A DNA stretch of 64,000 bases from Schistosoma haematobium (Eukaryota > Platyhelminthes > Trematoda > Strigeidida > Schistosomatidae). The DNA is taken from positions 4,123,458 to 4,187,457 of the forward strand of contig NC_067202.1 in assembly GCF_000699445.3 (NCBI RefSeq). The letters run 5' to 3'. Below the pieces are notes generated by a model. That model had not been told where the DNA came from and made no database searches. It was given only the letters and a program-made list of their open reading frames with translations. The position numbers were made by a program, and so were the translations under genes. Positions 40,301 to 54,400 of this stretch are shown here, piece after piece; position 1 is the first letter of the stretch, and every line of letters begins with the position of its first letter.

Positions 40301-42820
40301 TAGCGTTTGCTTTGTGATACAGTTTGATGATTTCCTCAATGTATATCCTATCCACCTCCAGCATCTTTTCCTAATCCACAGAACTAAGTACATATAGCTT
40401 TAATCTACTTCAAATAATAATTCAGATAAATGATTATTTTCAAATTAATTATCTATTTTACTTTTCTTAAGAAGAAGAAACGAAAAAGAAAGTATCATTT
40501 CTTTATTATTCTTTTTTGTTGTTGTTTTGTTCAAGTTATGTACTAATGCTGGTTTCTGTTTATGTCATCCTGAATGGACTGGTAATGCTTGTGAATTAGC
40601 AGTAGTTATTACCAATAAATCTATTACTATTACAAATGATCGAAATTCCTCCTCCTCCTCATCATCATCATCGTCGTCAATAGTTTCAAGTCAATCAACT
40701 ATTATGAACAATATGAATCCATTGGGTTCAGAAGTTATTCATTGGATATGGGATTATTTAGAACAAATGCAAAAATCCTATGGAAATTCTCGACATTTTC
40801 AACTTAAACGCTTTAGTATGTTTTTTTTTTTTCTTCTGTTTATTCACATTTATCTCGTGTATTCAGTTCAGTTGGTAGTGTATGTCTATGTGTAGAGAGA
40901 GAGTTAAAGAGTATGAATCGTAATTCTAGTGTGTAAGTTCATTTAGTTAAGTCGATATAAGAAAAATAAGTGATACTATTATCAATTTGACCTGAACCTA
41001 TAGTCAATTTGGTTAAGAACGAATTAGTTTAAGTATAAGCTATGGCATTTTCTATATAATACATTATAACCATCAAGTTTCGTTGTCTATCAAAAATAGG
41101 GTTTTACACTAAGAAGATGATATTTCACAATTTGGTTTAAAAGATATCTGGTTCATTACTTCATTTTTTTAATGATAGTAGTCCTATCATAGTAAAGTTA
41201 TCTCTAATAGGTTGTCTTTTGAAGAAGCTATAAACATATGAACATATAACAATACTTCCATAATGAGTTCAGATTCTCCTGAACTTCTTGGTCTTATCAT
41301 AGTGCTTTATGATTTCATAGACTAGACTAATTAGACTATTTCATTGTGTACACTATTATAAGATTGCATGTATATATGTAGTTATTTTATTGTATCAATC
41401 ATAGTTGACACATATTTCACGATCAGTCATATTACATCCTCCAATTGTAAACCATTGTGAAAATCTTGATAAAAATCTACTTCATTGACGAATCGGTTTG
41501 ATTTAATATAACATGTATTGGATTTTTTTTTACATAGAATTCAACGTATAACGATGGATAGTTTGTAACTTATTATTAAATAGGTAATGTGGTGTGCGCT
41601 ACTTATATACACATACTTCGTATATAACGATAGTCACGAATAGAATGTATTTAAGTAGAAGATTGAGAACGAAATAACGGGAATGGAAAGCAATTGATAT
41701 AAAAACGCAGGAAGAATGAAATCTAAAACAATGGATTGATCACTGGGTGGTGATCAATGTCATGTGTGTCAAGTCCTTATTTAATGCAGATCGAATGCTA
41801 TCGACCATGTTGCAATGTGGTCACCAGTCTAGGTGACTCGACACTGAGTGCACTATATATTGAGATTAGATGGTAGTTGGAGGTAGTCGACAGGAAACCT
41901 TGGACCGAGGTTTCGTGCTACTTGGCACTCGTCAGCAAGGTGTACCTGTAATCTTGAGGGAACTGGTACTCCTTGGCGGATCTGATCCCGTGTCACCCAG
42001 CTTCACAGTCAGAGACGTTACCACTAAGCTATCAGGGCCGCGACTGACCTCCTGTAGGACTGAGATGAATTTACAATTGATTGACCACCCGATGGTGATC
42101 GGTGTCATGTGTCAAGTCCTTGTTAGTGCAGATCGAATAGTATCGAACCGGGATAGAATCCGTCAGGGAGCGCCAGTTCCCTCAAGATTACAGGTACACC
42201 TTGCTGACGAGTGCCAAGTAGCATGAAACCCGGGTCCAAGGTTTCCTGTCGACTACCTCCAACCACCATCTAATCACAATGGATTGATATTTTGCAAATT
42301 AAAGATTTACTGTATGGTTCTCAGATTTTAGTGAGATGCTCTGTAATTTCATGTCCCCACTCGTGTTCTTGTTCACTACAGTAGAACCTATAAATATTTA
42401 TTTATTATTCCTCTTAAATTGAATAAGTATGACAAAACACAAGAGAATGTGGGGAGGATTGGAATTGATTGACAATAAGAAAGTGATTTATTGCTCATGA
42501 AAAGAAAGGACAGTACACTTTAGTGTATATGAAATCTTAATATCATGATTTATAATTTCTTGAAATGATATCTTCTTGAGATTTGAAATCATAGACCTAG
42601 TTTTATATTAGATATGCTGAACAATAACCAGATAGAGGTTAAATGAGAAGTGGAAAATGCTGACGGACATACTTTGTTGGCTAAAAATGTGACATCATTT
42701 TTTGAGGGACGTGTATCTATATTTAGGAATGAGTATGTACATATATCTCGAGTCATGTTAACCAATAAAAGTCTTCCATTCATTCTTGGGTTCTTTTTAT
42801 TCAAGTAAATTGTTAAGGCA

Positions 42821-42882
<62 letters not shown>

Positions 42883-45415
42883 TAGTAGGCTAGAATGATT
42901 ACAAAACAACATTTTTCTACTATTCCTCGAAATGACTACAAAACGTTCCCTCAATCTAACTCTTAATCCTAACTCTCACCTATTTTTAGTATCTATGTAA
43001 TAAATTATTCATTTCTATCATTTTCATCCTAATTAGTTAAAAGTTTGTTTTACTTTTTCAAGGTCATTTCAAGGGATTCTGAACATCATGAATAAAGCAT
43101 ACTTCCATAGAAATCTTTTCCGTGTTCATATTTTATAGGAAATTGTTTTGATTTCTTGTCGTTGTTGTATTCTTTTTTCCTTTCTCCAATTTTTTATTAC
43201 TTACTTACGTCTGTTACTCCTCGTGAAGGAGCATAGGCCGCCCACCACCACTCTCCATCTAACCCTGTACTCGGCAATCCTTTCCAGTTGTTATTTATCC
43301 TTTTCATATCTGCTTCTATTATTCGACGTAATACGTTCTTTGGCCTTCCTCTTTTCCGCTTCCCTTCAGGATTCCAAGTTAGGGCTTGCCTCGTGATGCA
43401 GTTTAATGATTCGCGTAATGTATTTCCTATCCATTTTCATCATATTTTCCTAATTTCATCTTCAGCTGGAAACTGGTTTGTTCTCTCCCACAGTAGACTG
43501 TTACTGATGGCATCCGGCCAATGGATGTTGAGTATCTTGTGTAGACAACTATTTATAGAGACTTATACCTTCTTGATGATGGTTGTAGTAGTTTTCTAAG
43601 TTTCAGCTACGTACAGTAGAACTAACTTGACGTTCGTATTGAAGATTGTGACTTTGATATTGGTTGAAAGTTGTTTTGAGTTCTATATGTTCATCACTAC
43701 TCATGAACAGTGTAAATTAACCAACTTTTTATCTCTTAAGAGGCGATGTTAATTTGTGACCACTGAGTTTGAACTACCAATCTTCTTATTTTCAGATCTT
43801 TCAGTCCTTTCTTGATATAACACGATTACTATCGTCAAGTTTTATGTCTCAATGAGTATATTCCATTCATCATCATCAAATATACATAAACAGGCAAATA
43901 TCACCCCACTGTCGACTGGATTGTGAATCCCACTAGTCATAATTCCCAGCTGGGGAAAAACTACTTGGGGGTCATAATTAGTCTATGGGGATATTAATTT
44001 TAGAATCAAGTCATGTTAGTAGCTACAAACTATCTGGTTAGTGTCGTTGTAATCAATAGTTGAAAACATTAGAGGGCAGCTCAGAATCGGTTACAATGGT
44101 GTAGATCCACTCATTTTTTAACCTTCCCTTAAATCTTCAGTTCCAGAATTATCTTACACTTTTCTGCTCCGCCATTTCCTTTTTTCCAGCATGTTTTCTA
44201 CTGCTGTTATTACTTCTACTACCCTAGGATTTGTCTTAATAATTGCTTATTGCTGTACTGTTACGATTTGATAATTTGAACTAACGCACATATATACGCT
44301 AGGTCCTTCGTGTTACTTATGAATGACAACTGACTAAAAACTTTTCAGAATTCTGAAACTTTCAATACTTCCTTATTTACTTCGTTTAAATAATGAAAGT
44401 CACCTTCAAACCTTTGTATGATTTCTAAAATTTACATTAAATATATCACTTTAATCACTAAATATTTAATTATGTTGTCGAATGAAACCAAACTGGAATT
44501 AACAATTTCGTCCGAATATTATTTCATCATAATGTATAATAAATATTATTGGGGTCAGAAACCAACTTATGTTAGACAACTGTCGATCTCTGGTAGAGTC
44601 TTGATGATGAGTCTTATGCTGGGACGGCGAAACACCCGTCCAGTACTTCTTTGTTTTCAGTGATTGTCTGACTTAGGTTATTTTGTGATCTCAATAACAT
44701 TCAACAATCTCCTCATACCACCATCTTCAAAAATAGATAATTAAACATTTTCTTTCTCATAAAATTACCCGCTCTCCCTCTTTCATAAAAACTATAATTT
44801 GTTCTATTTTCAAGAATTTGTATTTTCTCGATGTCGATATTAAGGACTACAGTTGATCGATCTCTATTGGCACGTGTACGCTCTAATCAAATTGCCTCCA
44901 TACCCCCATGAAGTTACATGTTTAGAAGTAAAGTTGGCTAATGAGAATAATAGTGGTGTCTGAGAGGTTCGTTTCGCTCTGTTTGGGACTCGTCATCTGG
45001 GTATGTCTGCACTCAGTGCGGGATGCTTCAGTGCAGACATCCACACTTGTTGGCAGCTGCGTTCAGCTGATGAGTCCCGAACAGGGCGAAATGCTTCCTC
45101 TGCTAACCACTACCCAACTTTAACAAGGATGACTTGTTCATTCAGTTTTTCTCACTCGAATAACAATTTCTGCTGTTTTGCAAATTCTGATATATCTCAG
45201 AGTATTTCATCTTCGACTCCGTGAGAATAAACAACAACTAATTAGGACGATTTATTCTGTCATTGTGTCTGTGACTGTAGTCTCTCTGACCTTGACATTA
45301 ATGCAAGTAAAGTATAAACCAGATTTGTCCTTTCATTGTCTGACAAGAATCAATATTTACATGCTCTTAAGGTTTCAGTCAAAAAAAAAAATAAACAAAG
45401 CGGGAACACTAATTA

Positions 45416-45463
<48 letters not shown>

Positions 45464-48400
45464 TCTAATGAGCGATTGTTAGAGGGACGAATGGGCATAG
45501 TGTCTGGTTAATAGATTAGTGAATCATATTTCCTTCTTTTGATTAGTTTTGGAATATTCGATATATATACATATACATAAACAACTGTTCAATGACTCTC
45601 TATATATAGTTTTCACTCGTTGTCCAACTGATTTGTTGGTATTTGTGATAAAACTTAACTTAAAGACTGTTACTTGATAGATAGAACTCAATTATTAATA
45701 AGGTCTAGATAAACATGACACTGGTCAATAAACAATCAATCTAGATATCTCAGTCTTATAGGAAGTCAGTCTCGACTTGAAAATCTCAATGGTAACATCT
45801 CAGACTGTGAAACCGAGTGACACGGGTTCGAATCCTACGGAGTGCTACCAATTTTCTGAGGATTGTAGTTACCCTTTGTTGATGAGTGCCATCTGGTATT
45901 AAGCTTAGGTTCAGAGTTTTCCTGTCAAGTCCTTTCAACCATCTAACAAATTATGTGTAATAGATTTCTCAAGAATTAAAAGATAAACCATACTTTACGT
46001 TTCTTTGAACCATAATAACTCTATTGATTTTTTAACAGTGAATAGTGACTTAAGAAATGACTTTTTAAAGTTGTACTGATTAATCATGATTATCAGATCA
46101 AGCCAGTCGTGCCAGGTCTTGCTGTGCTAATGAGGTATGGTAACTTAGACCGATGAAAATATGTGCCTGGTGCTAGTTGATTAACTGACTTTTTTTCATT
46201 AACTTATTTCCTTCCGTGGAAGGGTTTTGTAACCATGCACTTGATTTGTAGGTTGTATTTTCTATAAATTCATCTTAATTGATTTATCATTCGAAATCAG
46301 AGTGTGTTATGCATCTGTTTTGTCATAGTATGGTACTCTCTAAAACCTTTAGTTCTTGTAATGAACTCGTAACTGTTCTAACAACTAGATCGGCATCTAA
46401 TAGTATAATTTAATCTTTGATCAATTTACAATATTGCGTGACAGTCACTCAATTCCACTTATAACAACTGTTTCACTCCTGACATTATTGAATTCTACCA
46501 GTCATGACCATCCAATACAACTTCGGGAATAGTTTGTAGTGAGTCAAAAATTGACTAGCTTATTTGATAGGGTTTTGTGGAGATATGTTTTATTCATAGT
46601 TCGTATTTATGATATTTATGATATTAACGTTGTTTTCTACCGTTAGCAATCTCAAGCTAAATGCCTAAAAATCAATCACTTTTTTGTATCTAGTTCTATT
46701 ACTCTTCCTACGTTAATATCCTATATCAAGTTGTAACTTGAACCGATACATATTTCTTCCCCGTTCTGTTCTGGATCAATGAATTGTGGTATAGAATTCT
46801 ACATTATTCTAACTTTGTCATTGATTGAAAAGACGTAAACAATGATATTTCTTAGATATTAATTTTGTTTTCAGTCATTGTAAGTAGTTATTATTATAAT
46901 GAGCTTTTATTACTCAATATAGAATTATGCAAACGGGTGACGGTTATGTAAGTACTCTTTCTCATGGTTAGCTTATTTCAATCATATTAAATAATTGAGA
47001 ATAATTGACATGGTATTTGTACTGGTTTGAACTCATTAACAATTAGGTGTATATACCGGTTTTAAGCCAATTGATACTGCTCATACTTTCAGAGATCTAG
47101 TCACCTACGTTAGAATGAAGTTATCATTAAGTAGTTAGTTGTTTAAGTCATGAATTGTTGGAGAGAGCTGATCAATAGGAATTGATATTAGTTTAACCGT
47201 GAAGGTAAATGCTTCGACATGTCGGTCTACTTTTTGTTTAATTATTACATTATAAAAATTTATGAATTATTTAACTGTTAATCAACTTTTTGGTTTCTCT
47301 ATTCATTGTTATATCAGGTCATAACAATAACAATAATGGTGAGAATTATAAAGCTCCATTGAATACATTGTATTTAGTTTGTATACTTGGAGTTGTTGTT
47401 GGTGGTATATTTCTATTTTTGGCAATTTTTATGTTTATTTACAGGTTAGTTGATTATATTTGTGTGTTTGCATTTTACTAGTAAACTTTAATGATCAAGG
47501 AAAAATTGATTGATGTTGTTCAAGAAATCCATGTATTTTTGTTCCCATTTGTCTGTTAACTGTAAATAGTTGTAAGAAGTTCGTGATGGTGAAGTAGGCG
47601 GGAACTTAGTGATTAATTTATACAATTTTCAACAATCCAAGTAGCATATTCAAGTTACATTTTAAATAATTCATTTTGGATAGCCGACTAGTATCACTAG
47701 TTAGATGTTTAGAACTAGTTGGCAAGAACTTCTATTCAACCTAAGTTTCGTACTAGTTAACACTTGTCACAAAAGTATACGTGTAATCTTCGGAAAACTG
47801 GTGCTATCTGGTGAATTCGTATCCGCATCACACAGCTTCATAGTCCGAGACGTTATCACTAAGCTATTTGAGCCACCATAACAAGGAAATTCTTTAGTAT
47901 CAATTCTTTATAAAATGTCTTGATAAAAGGATAGGATACAGCATATAGTTTTATAAACAGGTAGGTATTGACGGTTTCGTTTTGCCACTCTAACCAAAGA
48001 AAGTTTAATCGACTTCAATAATGAATTGAATTGATCGTCCAGTTTTCTTTGATAATAACGATATAGTCAATTTACAATTATGAGTAATTGCAAGACGATA
48101 ACCACGAGTGTTATCTTTCTGATTTGTTGATCCACATAGCCATTTTTTATTAATTGTCACTAATTCTAATCTACAAACTTTTGTTTCTCAACGTCATGTC
48201 GTGCTAACATAAACATAAAGTTGTTGCGCTATGATTTTGTCTTCGTCCAACGTAAAGTTTTTCCGTACAATCCTGCCTTCTCTTTGGAGATTATTGTTGC
48301 AGTGTTGTATAAAGGTTATCATAGCATCGAATTCACAATAGATCTTATTCGTATAGGAATAATTCCGGTCATTTGTAATTAACAAATTAGTGTTGGGTCC

Positions 48401-51400
48401 AACCGAACCCCCAACTAGTCGTAATCGTTTTCTACAATATTTAACAATAGTCATTTCAACCGCATTAATTTTTAAACAGCCACAGAGGTCCTGCTCACTA
48501 CCTTCTCGAGAAGAGGGTGCCTATTAAGCTGAGAGGAATAAAAGCGAATGGTTGGCACACAACCCGAATCCGTAGGTACAAGGGATCCGTCTCAGGAAGT
48601 TGAAAAAAAACCCAACCTGTTCCAGATCAGTGGTGGACATAGGCTTCACGATCCTCATGGAATAAATGGCGTATGAATCCCTTGTTCGTCTCCAGCTACC
48701 ATGGGACTGCACCTCCTGATGTTGCTCCGCTTTCTTGTGGATTAAACCTCTAGGTCAAAGACTCAGGTAGTGGCTCCATTAGAAAACCACCTGATTCTGT
48801 TTGAGCACCTGGACAATATCCCAGCCCACACAAAAACTGAATGATTTTTATGTTGCGTATATTCTTTGGTGCCTTCTTTCAATAATGTTAGTGTTTAAAT
48901 AAATAACTTCTCGTAATCATCCTTCCTTATTCTCACATCTTTTTACATGGATTATATGTTATAACTTATTGAAATGTACAAGATAACTATAGTTAAACAC
49001 TCTCCATTAGACAACTGATGGGCCTGGCTCCGATTTTTCTGATAGAGTTATAGTTGCTCGTTACTGAGAAACCCCTCACTACGAAAGAATGATTTTCCAT
49101 TATTCCACAGTTTTCAATGTTGCCGACGTCTGTAACCGACGTAGATTTCTATTACTACTATTAATAATAATAATAATAATAATAAAGTCTCTCTAAACCT
49201 TCTAATAATTTTCTACTGTTTGTCTACTTTTTTTTTCTATTCCAAACAAAATTCCAATTTTCTGATAACATTACATATTTAGACGACGGGGTCGACCTAG
49301 TATTTTCAACAAATCTTATTATAATAATCACAATCATAGAAAGTTTTGTGCATTTAGTAGAAATGGTTGTCGGCGTCGTCGTTGCTGTAAAATTAATCAA
49401 AGAAATAATGATTTATTATCACCAAGATCTACTAAACATAATGGTGGTTCATTACGCTTATTTAATACTATTGATTCAAATTCGACAGAATGTCAAGAAT
49501 TACAAAGTTCCATGTATGATCGATCTACTGTCGGTGTTGGAGGTAGTAGTTGTAGTAGTCATGACAAATCAGGATATGATCGACATAATCGTCTACATCA
49601 TGATTATTGTACTATCAGTAGTATTAATAATCGAAATGGTGGTAACCAAGATGAAGATTGTTCACGACATGTTCGTAGTCGAACTGGTAATAGTCGTAAT
49701 AGAGATTTAGAATGTCATAATCATCGTCGTCATCATCATCATCATTCAGAACATAACAGTGAAAGTAAACATCGACGTAGACAACATAATCGTAATGGTG
49801 GTAGTAGTAGTTGTAATAGTCATGGAGTAAAAGATAAAGAGGAATTATCAAGAAAAAAGAAACTTGATCGTAAGCATAAATCATCTAGCCGAACTAGTGC
49901 ACCTGGAAGTAGTGATATTAAACTATTGGATTCAATTGAAGGACAATATGGAATTAATTTCTCTGATACTGAATTAACTTATAAACATTCAAATAATAAT
50001 AATGATGATTATCATAATCACGAAGAGTTAAATAATAGTATGGATAGAATAATTAAATTTGGCAGTATGCCTTCATATAAGTAAGTTACAGTATCTTTTT
50101 TGTTCAAATGAATTCATTTATTCCGACAGTATTTTTTGTAGTGTCATCATTCTCAAATTTCATCTACTTCATATAAAATTCAGCCATCTCCGTAAACTTA
50201 TACTGATAATGATCATATACACTCACTAGTGACTAACTTCGAGAGGAAGTTCCTTAGAATTCTGGTGATTAGAATTTGGGAGAACACAAAGAGTAGATGC
50301 ACCTGTGCCATTGCAAACGATTTTGAGTCATGCCATTGAAAGTCTCTAATCATCGGTTGCTATTGGACTCAACGCTATACCTACGCCAGCAAGGCAACGG
50401 GAAGCAGCTTCAGGGCTTCCAGATACACGAGGCGTGAATCGAGTTGGTTCTTTATTTTGACATGGTGAGGTCAAATGAATGACGCTACTCTGGTCCTGTA
50501 TACGCGTTTCGGAGACGCAGCACACATCGATGTCGCGAGATTTTAAAGTTCTAGCTAAGGAAGCCTGTTGTCCTGTTTGGCATAATGTTAGGACGTTAAA
50601 AGCTCCTACATGTAGTTTAGAGCGTGGTTTCAGGAGACCAGGAATAACGTTCCGCGTACTCGAATCGTTGCGGTGCGAGGTGACAAAAGAACGGGAGAAG
50701 GGTTAGTCGAGGGAATAAGAGAGTTTTTAGGAGGTGTAGGAAGGATTTGATCGTGACCAACTTGGTCTCGTGTGCTGTTACGTGTATGAGGGCTGATGTC
50801 ACTTCCCGGCTGCCCATACCGTAGAAAGGTTTTTCTTAAGGAACCTAGAAAGGAAATTGGATTAGTGTTGGTCTTGACGACCTGGGGATGTGACCGTAGA
50901 GCCCAAGGGACAACTGCTTAAGGCCGGTCGCGCGCGGCCTTTTTTGGAGGCTTTTAACATGTTAGCTCCGTTCTTCAAAGGGCCTTACCGCCGGAGACAG
51001 AAAACTGTGAGGTAAGGCGAGGTGTGACATTTTTAGGGTTGACCTTTTCTAACCCCACCCCTCCTTATGGGAAGGCAGCATCGCTGCAGATGCTGGCTGT
51101 CCGAAAGAAACACTTTACTGTTGTCACACCCTTCTACAGTCAGCAGTACGACTTCGCCCTCGGACCTTGAATTTGCTGCTTTTAGTCTTACCGTTCTCCA
51201 ATCGACCTGCCTGGCATGGTAGAACCTACAGGAACATATGTTTCAGCCGATATAGCTCTGTTGGTTCATCACGATAGGCAAGCCCGACCACCGCGTCAAG
51301 GTAGCAGCTACGGTCGAAAATGAAATTGATTCATCAAAATCATTTCAATACACAAAAACTTTTCAATTACTTCTTTCTGATTGTTTTCTTTTTCTTTTCT

Positions 51401-54400
51401 TTCTAAAATTTGTTTTTGTTAAATTTTTTAAATTTATTTCAGAGAAGATAAAATAAAACAGTTGAAACGAACAGCTGATACACTTCCTCCTTTTAAATCA
51501 TTAAAAAATGTACAATCAATAAGTACGAGCGAAAATACTGTCTATTTGACAGATTCAACAGACATAACCGTTAATTTACCAAATTCTGACTTAAATATAC
51601 CAAGTTGTGGTACATATACATCTTCACTTATTGAACCTATTGTTGTTAATAATAATAATAGTAATAAACATAATAATAATCAAACATCTACATTATGTGG
51701 ATCAGTCAGTGTAACATCACCGCCAATAACAACAATAACTGCTATTACGTCATTAGTATCATCGTCATCATCTACTGTACCTCCGTTATTTCCATTCTAT
51801 TCAACTGCATACTCGAAATCGGTTTCACCTATGACTTATTTACCAACTGATGATTTAACTACTCAAACTACAATATCTAACTCTAATCAAAATTCATTAT
51901 TATTACACAATGTAACAACAGCTGCATTAGTTGGTGCAGGTCGAGCTGGAGCTAATGCTGCTGCAGCAGTGGCAGCGGCAGCCGCTGCAAACCCCACGGC
52001 AGCAGAAGTAACAACAACAACAACGACAGTCATATCTACTGGAACATTAGATGTTATGTCGTCTAGTAGTAATCATATGTTAATTGATACTTGTCCAACA
52101 ACAGTTTCTCCGGCAGATACTTCAAAAGATGCAATGAATGATGTATGTATAAAAAAATATACTTTTATTTTATTTTTCTTGGTGGTCAATATTACCACCA
52201 CCCTGATACAATTATTTTGTATCGTTTTATTCTATGCTCAGAATTGTGTATGGTCTGTCCAATAAATATGTGAACTAAGAGGTTACTATCAATTACCATA
52301 ATTATGGAGTTGATAATTCAACCCTTAATTGCATAAATGAAATATTACATTTGACAGTAAGGAGTTATGGAAATTGTGAACCTTTATTGAAATCATGAAC
52401 CGATCTAAATTAGATAACCATTGGAAGTCCTGGATGACCGTCTCGTTCTGGGTTCGATTCTTGTATTCAGAGTCGTGGATACATACAGCTAAGGAGTCCC
52501 TAACTAGAATGAAACGGCCGTCCAGTGCTTACAAGTTTTCAATGGTGGTCCAACTTAAATCGATTCATGATTTCAAAGAATGTTACATTTAAACTTTTTA
52601 ATGAGTATATAATCATTATAAAGTCTTTGAATGCATAAAATACTTTATCATTATGATGTTTGACGTATTAACTTTCAAATCAGTTGTTTAAATTCTCTAG
52701 AGATTATTATCATTCTCAACATCAATTAAATTATAGTTAATTTTAATCACTTTGTATTACATGGTGCAGCGATGATTTAGCGGCTAAAAAACTTTGTTTT
52801 CAAACACTGGTTCGTAAGTTTGAATCCTACCCACTTCAGCTACTCTATCTTAGAAAGTTATTTATTCCTTAATGGCGGAATTCGATATCAGTAACAAGGT
52901 AATATTGAGTGCTTTTAGAAGTACAAGGGTGGTAGCCACTCCTTGGTTCCCCACAACGTAAAATAATGTTTCTTCTCAAGGTATCTCAAAACGAAACTGG
53001 TTACCTTCAAGCGTGACGACAGAGCATAAGAGACAACGGTTTAAGTTCAGTGACACACAACCTTTTTACGAGTATTTCTAAATGTGTTAGCTCCTTAATT
53101 TAAAGGCCTTATCGTCAGCGACAGGAGTTTATAGGTTTAGATGATGTGTTCAACTTTATGCTCGCCTTTTATAACTTCTTCTTAGCGTTGTAGATCGGTA
53201 ACATCAGTCACTATAGATCGTGGTTATCCGTGCGGAACACTTAAGTGTCATCACATCCCAGTCCAGTCAAGAGTAGGACTTCGCCCTCGAACCTTAATTT
53301 TGTTACCTTGGTTGCTTGATATGATAAGATCGAGAAGAACGAATGTTCCAACCAATATAGCTATGTTGGGTCATCATAATATTGAAATCAAACCATTATA
53401 TCAAAGCAGAAGCTACAATCAGGAGTCGGTTAGTTTCACGGACATGTGGCTTGAATTTGAGCGTACAAACGTGTATTTGATAAGTGATTTGTAATACTAA
53501 ACTACTGTGTCCAACCTATATAGTTGTAATGTTGAAATTTCACTTTTTCTCGATGTGTTTCATTTTGAATCTACATCATGAATTGCGACTATTTATTTAC
53601 TCATTTGTTATTGTTATCTCATAGACACAGTTTAACATTATAATGGAGAATTCATGGCGTCAACCAGAGAAAGGTATTCTAAAGAATAAAAATGAAGGCG
53701 GTAGTTACAATGTGAATAATTCGTCGTCGACCAACATTTCCACTAATCGTCGACATCATAGGAGATCTTCATCATCAATTAATCATAAAAAACATCATCA
53801 TCGTCACAGATCACCATCATCATCGGCAGCAACCGGTAGTCATCATCGATCCAGGCATAAACATTCAAAATCATCACGTCATCATCATAGTACTCATAAT
53901 ACTATGGATAATAATGATGCCGGTATCATGAAAAGAAATGATTCATTCTCTGATTGTTCTTGCCATTTACATGAAAATGAGAAAAAGTTGAGAAAACATC
54001 AAAATCATCATCATAATCATAGTCGGAGATTATCTCGACGGGGTAATAATATTGTAACTAGTCGTTCAAACAGTGTAAATGACGGAAGTTCACACTTAGA
54101 ATTTTGTACAGCGTTAAATGATATTAATGGTAATGATGATAGAAGCCCAAGTGGTAGTTCGTCTCTATCAAGTCATGGTTTAGAATTTTTATCAAGTCAT
54201 TCATCATCATCGTCATCATCATCATTATCTAGAACATTAGCTACATCGTCATCATCATCATCGTCTTCTACATCATCATCATTTACTGATTTAAATTCTC
54301 ATTGTCATCATCATCATCAACTTCGTCGTCATCATTCACATTCTAATCCTCATTGTCACAAAGATCATGATAATAATGATGATGTACAAAGTTTAAGTTC

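Larger units (their letters stand above)
37803..40535 (+). other. ADAM intron 11
   Basis: Contains a SINE-A head-to-head pair, an old F copy and RTE tail E2. Nothing seen in 39140-40120. Confidence 0.78.
40816..47317 (+). other. ADAM intron 12
   Basis: Contains the SINE-C inverted cluster, RTE tail E3, an F copy, a SINE-A fragment, a SINE-B inverted pair, two AT microsatellites and a SINE-C copy. The stretches 40900-41730 and 46560-47310 show nothing. Confidence 0.78.
47445..49282 (+). other. ADAM intron 13
   Basis: Contains a degenerate SINE-C and a D copy. A minus-strand open frame at 48194-48454 (86 codons) has no recognised product and no visible splice or promoter context. Confidence 0.75.
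50081..51442 (+). other. ADAM intron 14
   Basis: Largely the GC-richer G repeat, with a short minus-strand F fragment in front of it. Confidence 0.8.
52143..53624 (+). other. ADAM intron 15
   Basis: Contains a plus-strand SINE-A and a degenerate G repeat. The rest is AT-rich. Confidence 0.78.

Noticed and set aside
42589..42954. 121-codon minus-strand open frame
   Set aside because: Runs through the AT microsatellite; no family resemblance, no splice context.
48194..48454. 86-codon minus-strand open frame in intron 13
   Set aside because: The peptide looks normal in composition, but I recognise no family and see no neighbouring exon; kept only as a note.
49348..49884. Long open frames overlapping exon 14 (plus strand in another frame; minus strand with an Asp run)
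   Set aside because: Shadows of the CAT/AGT/AAT codon repeats of the true exon.
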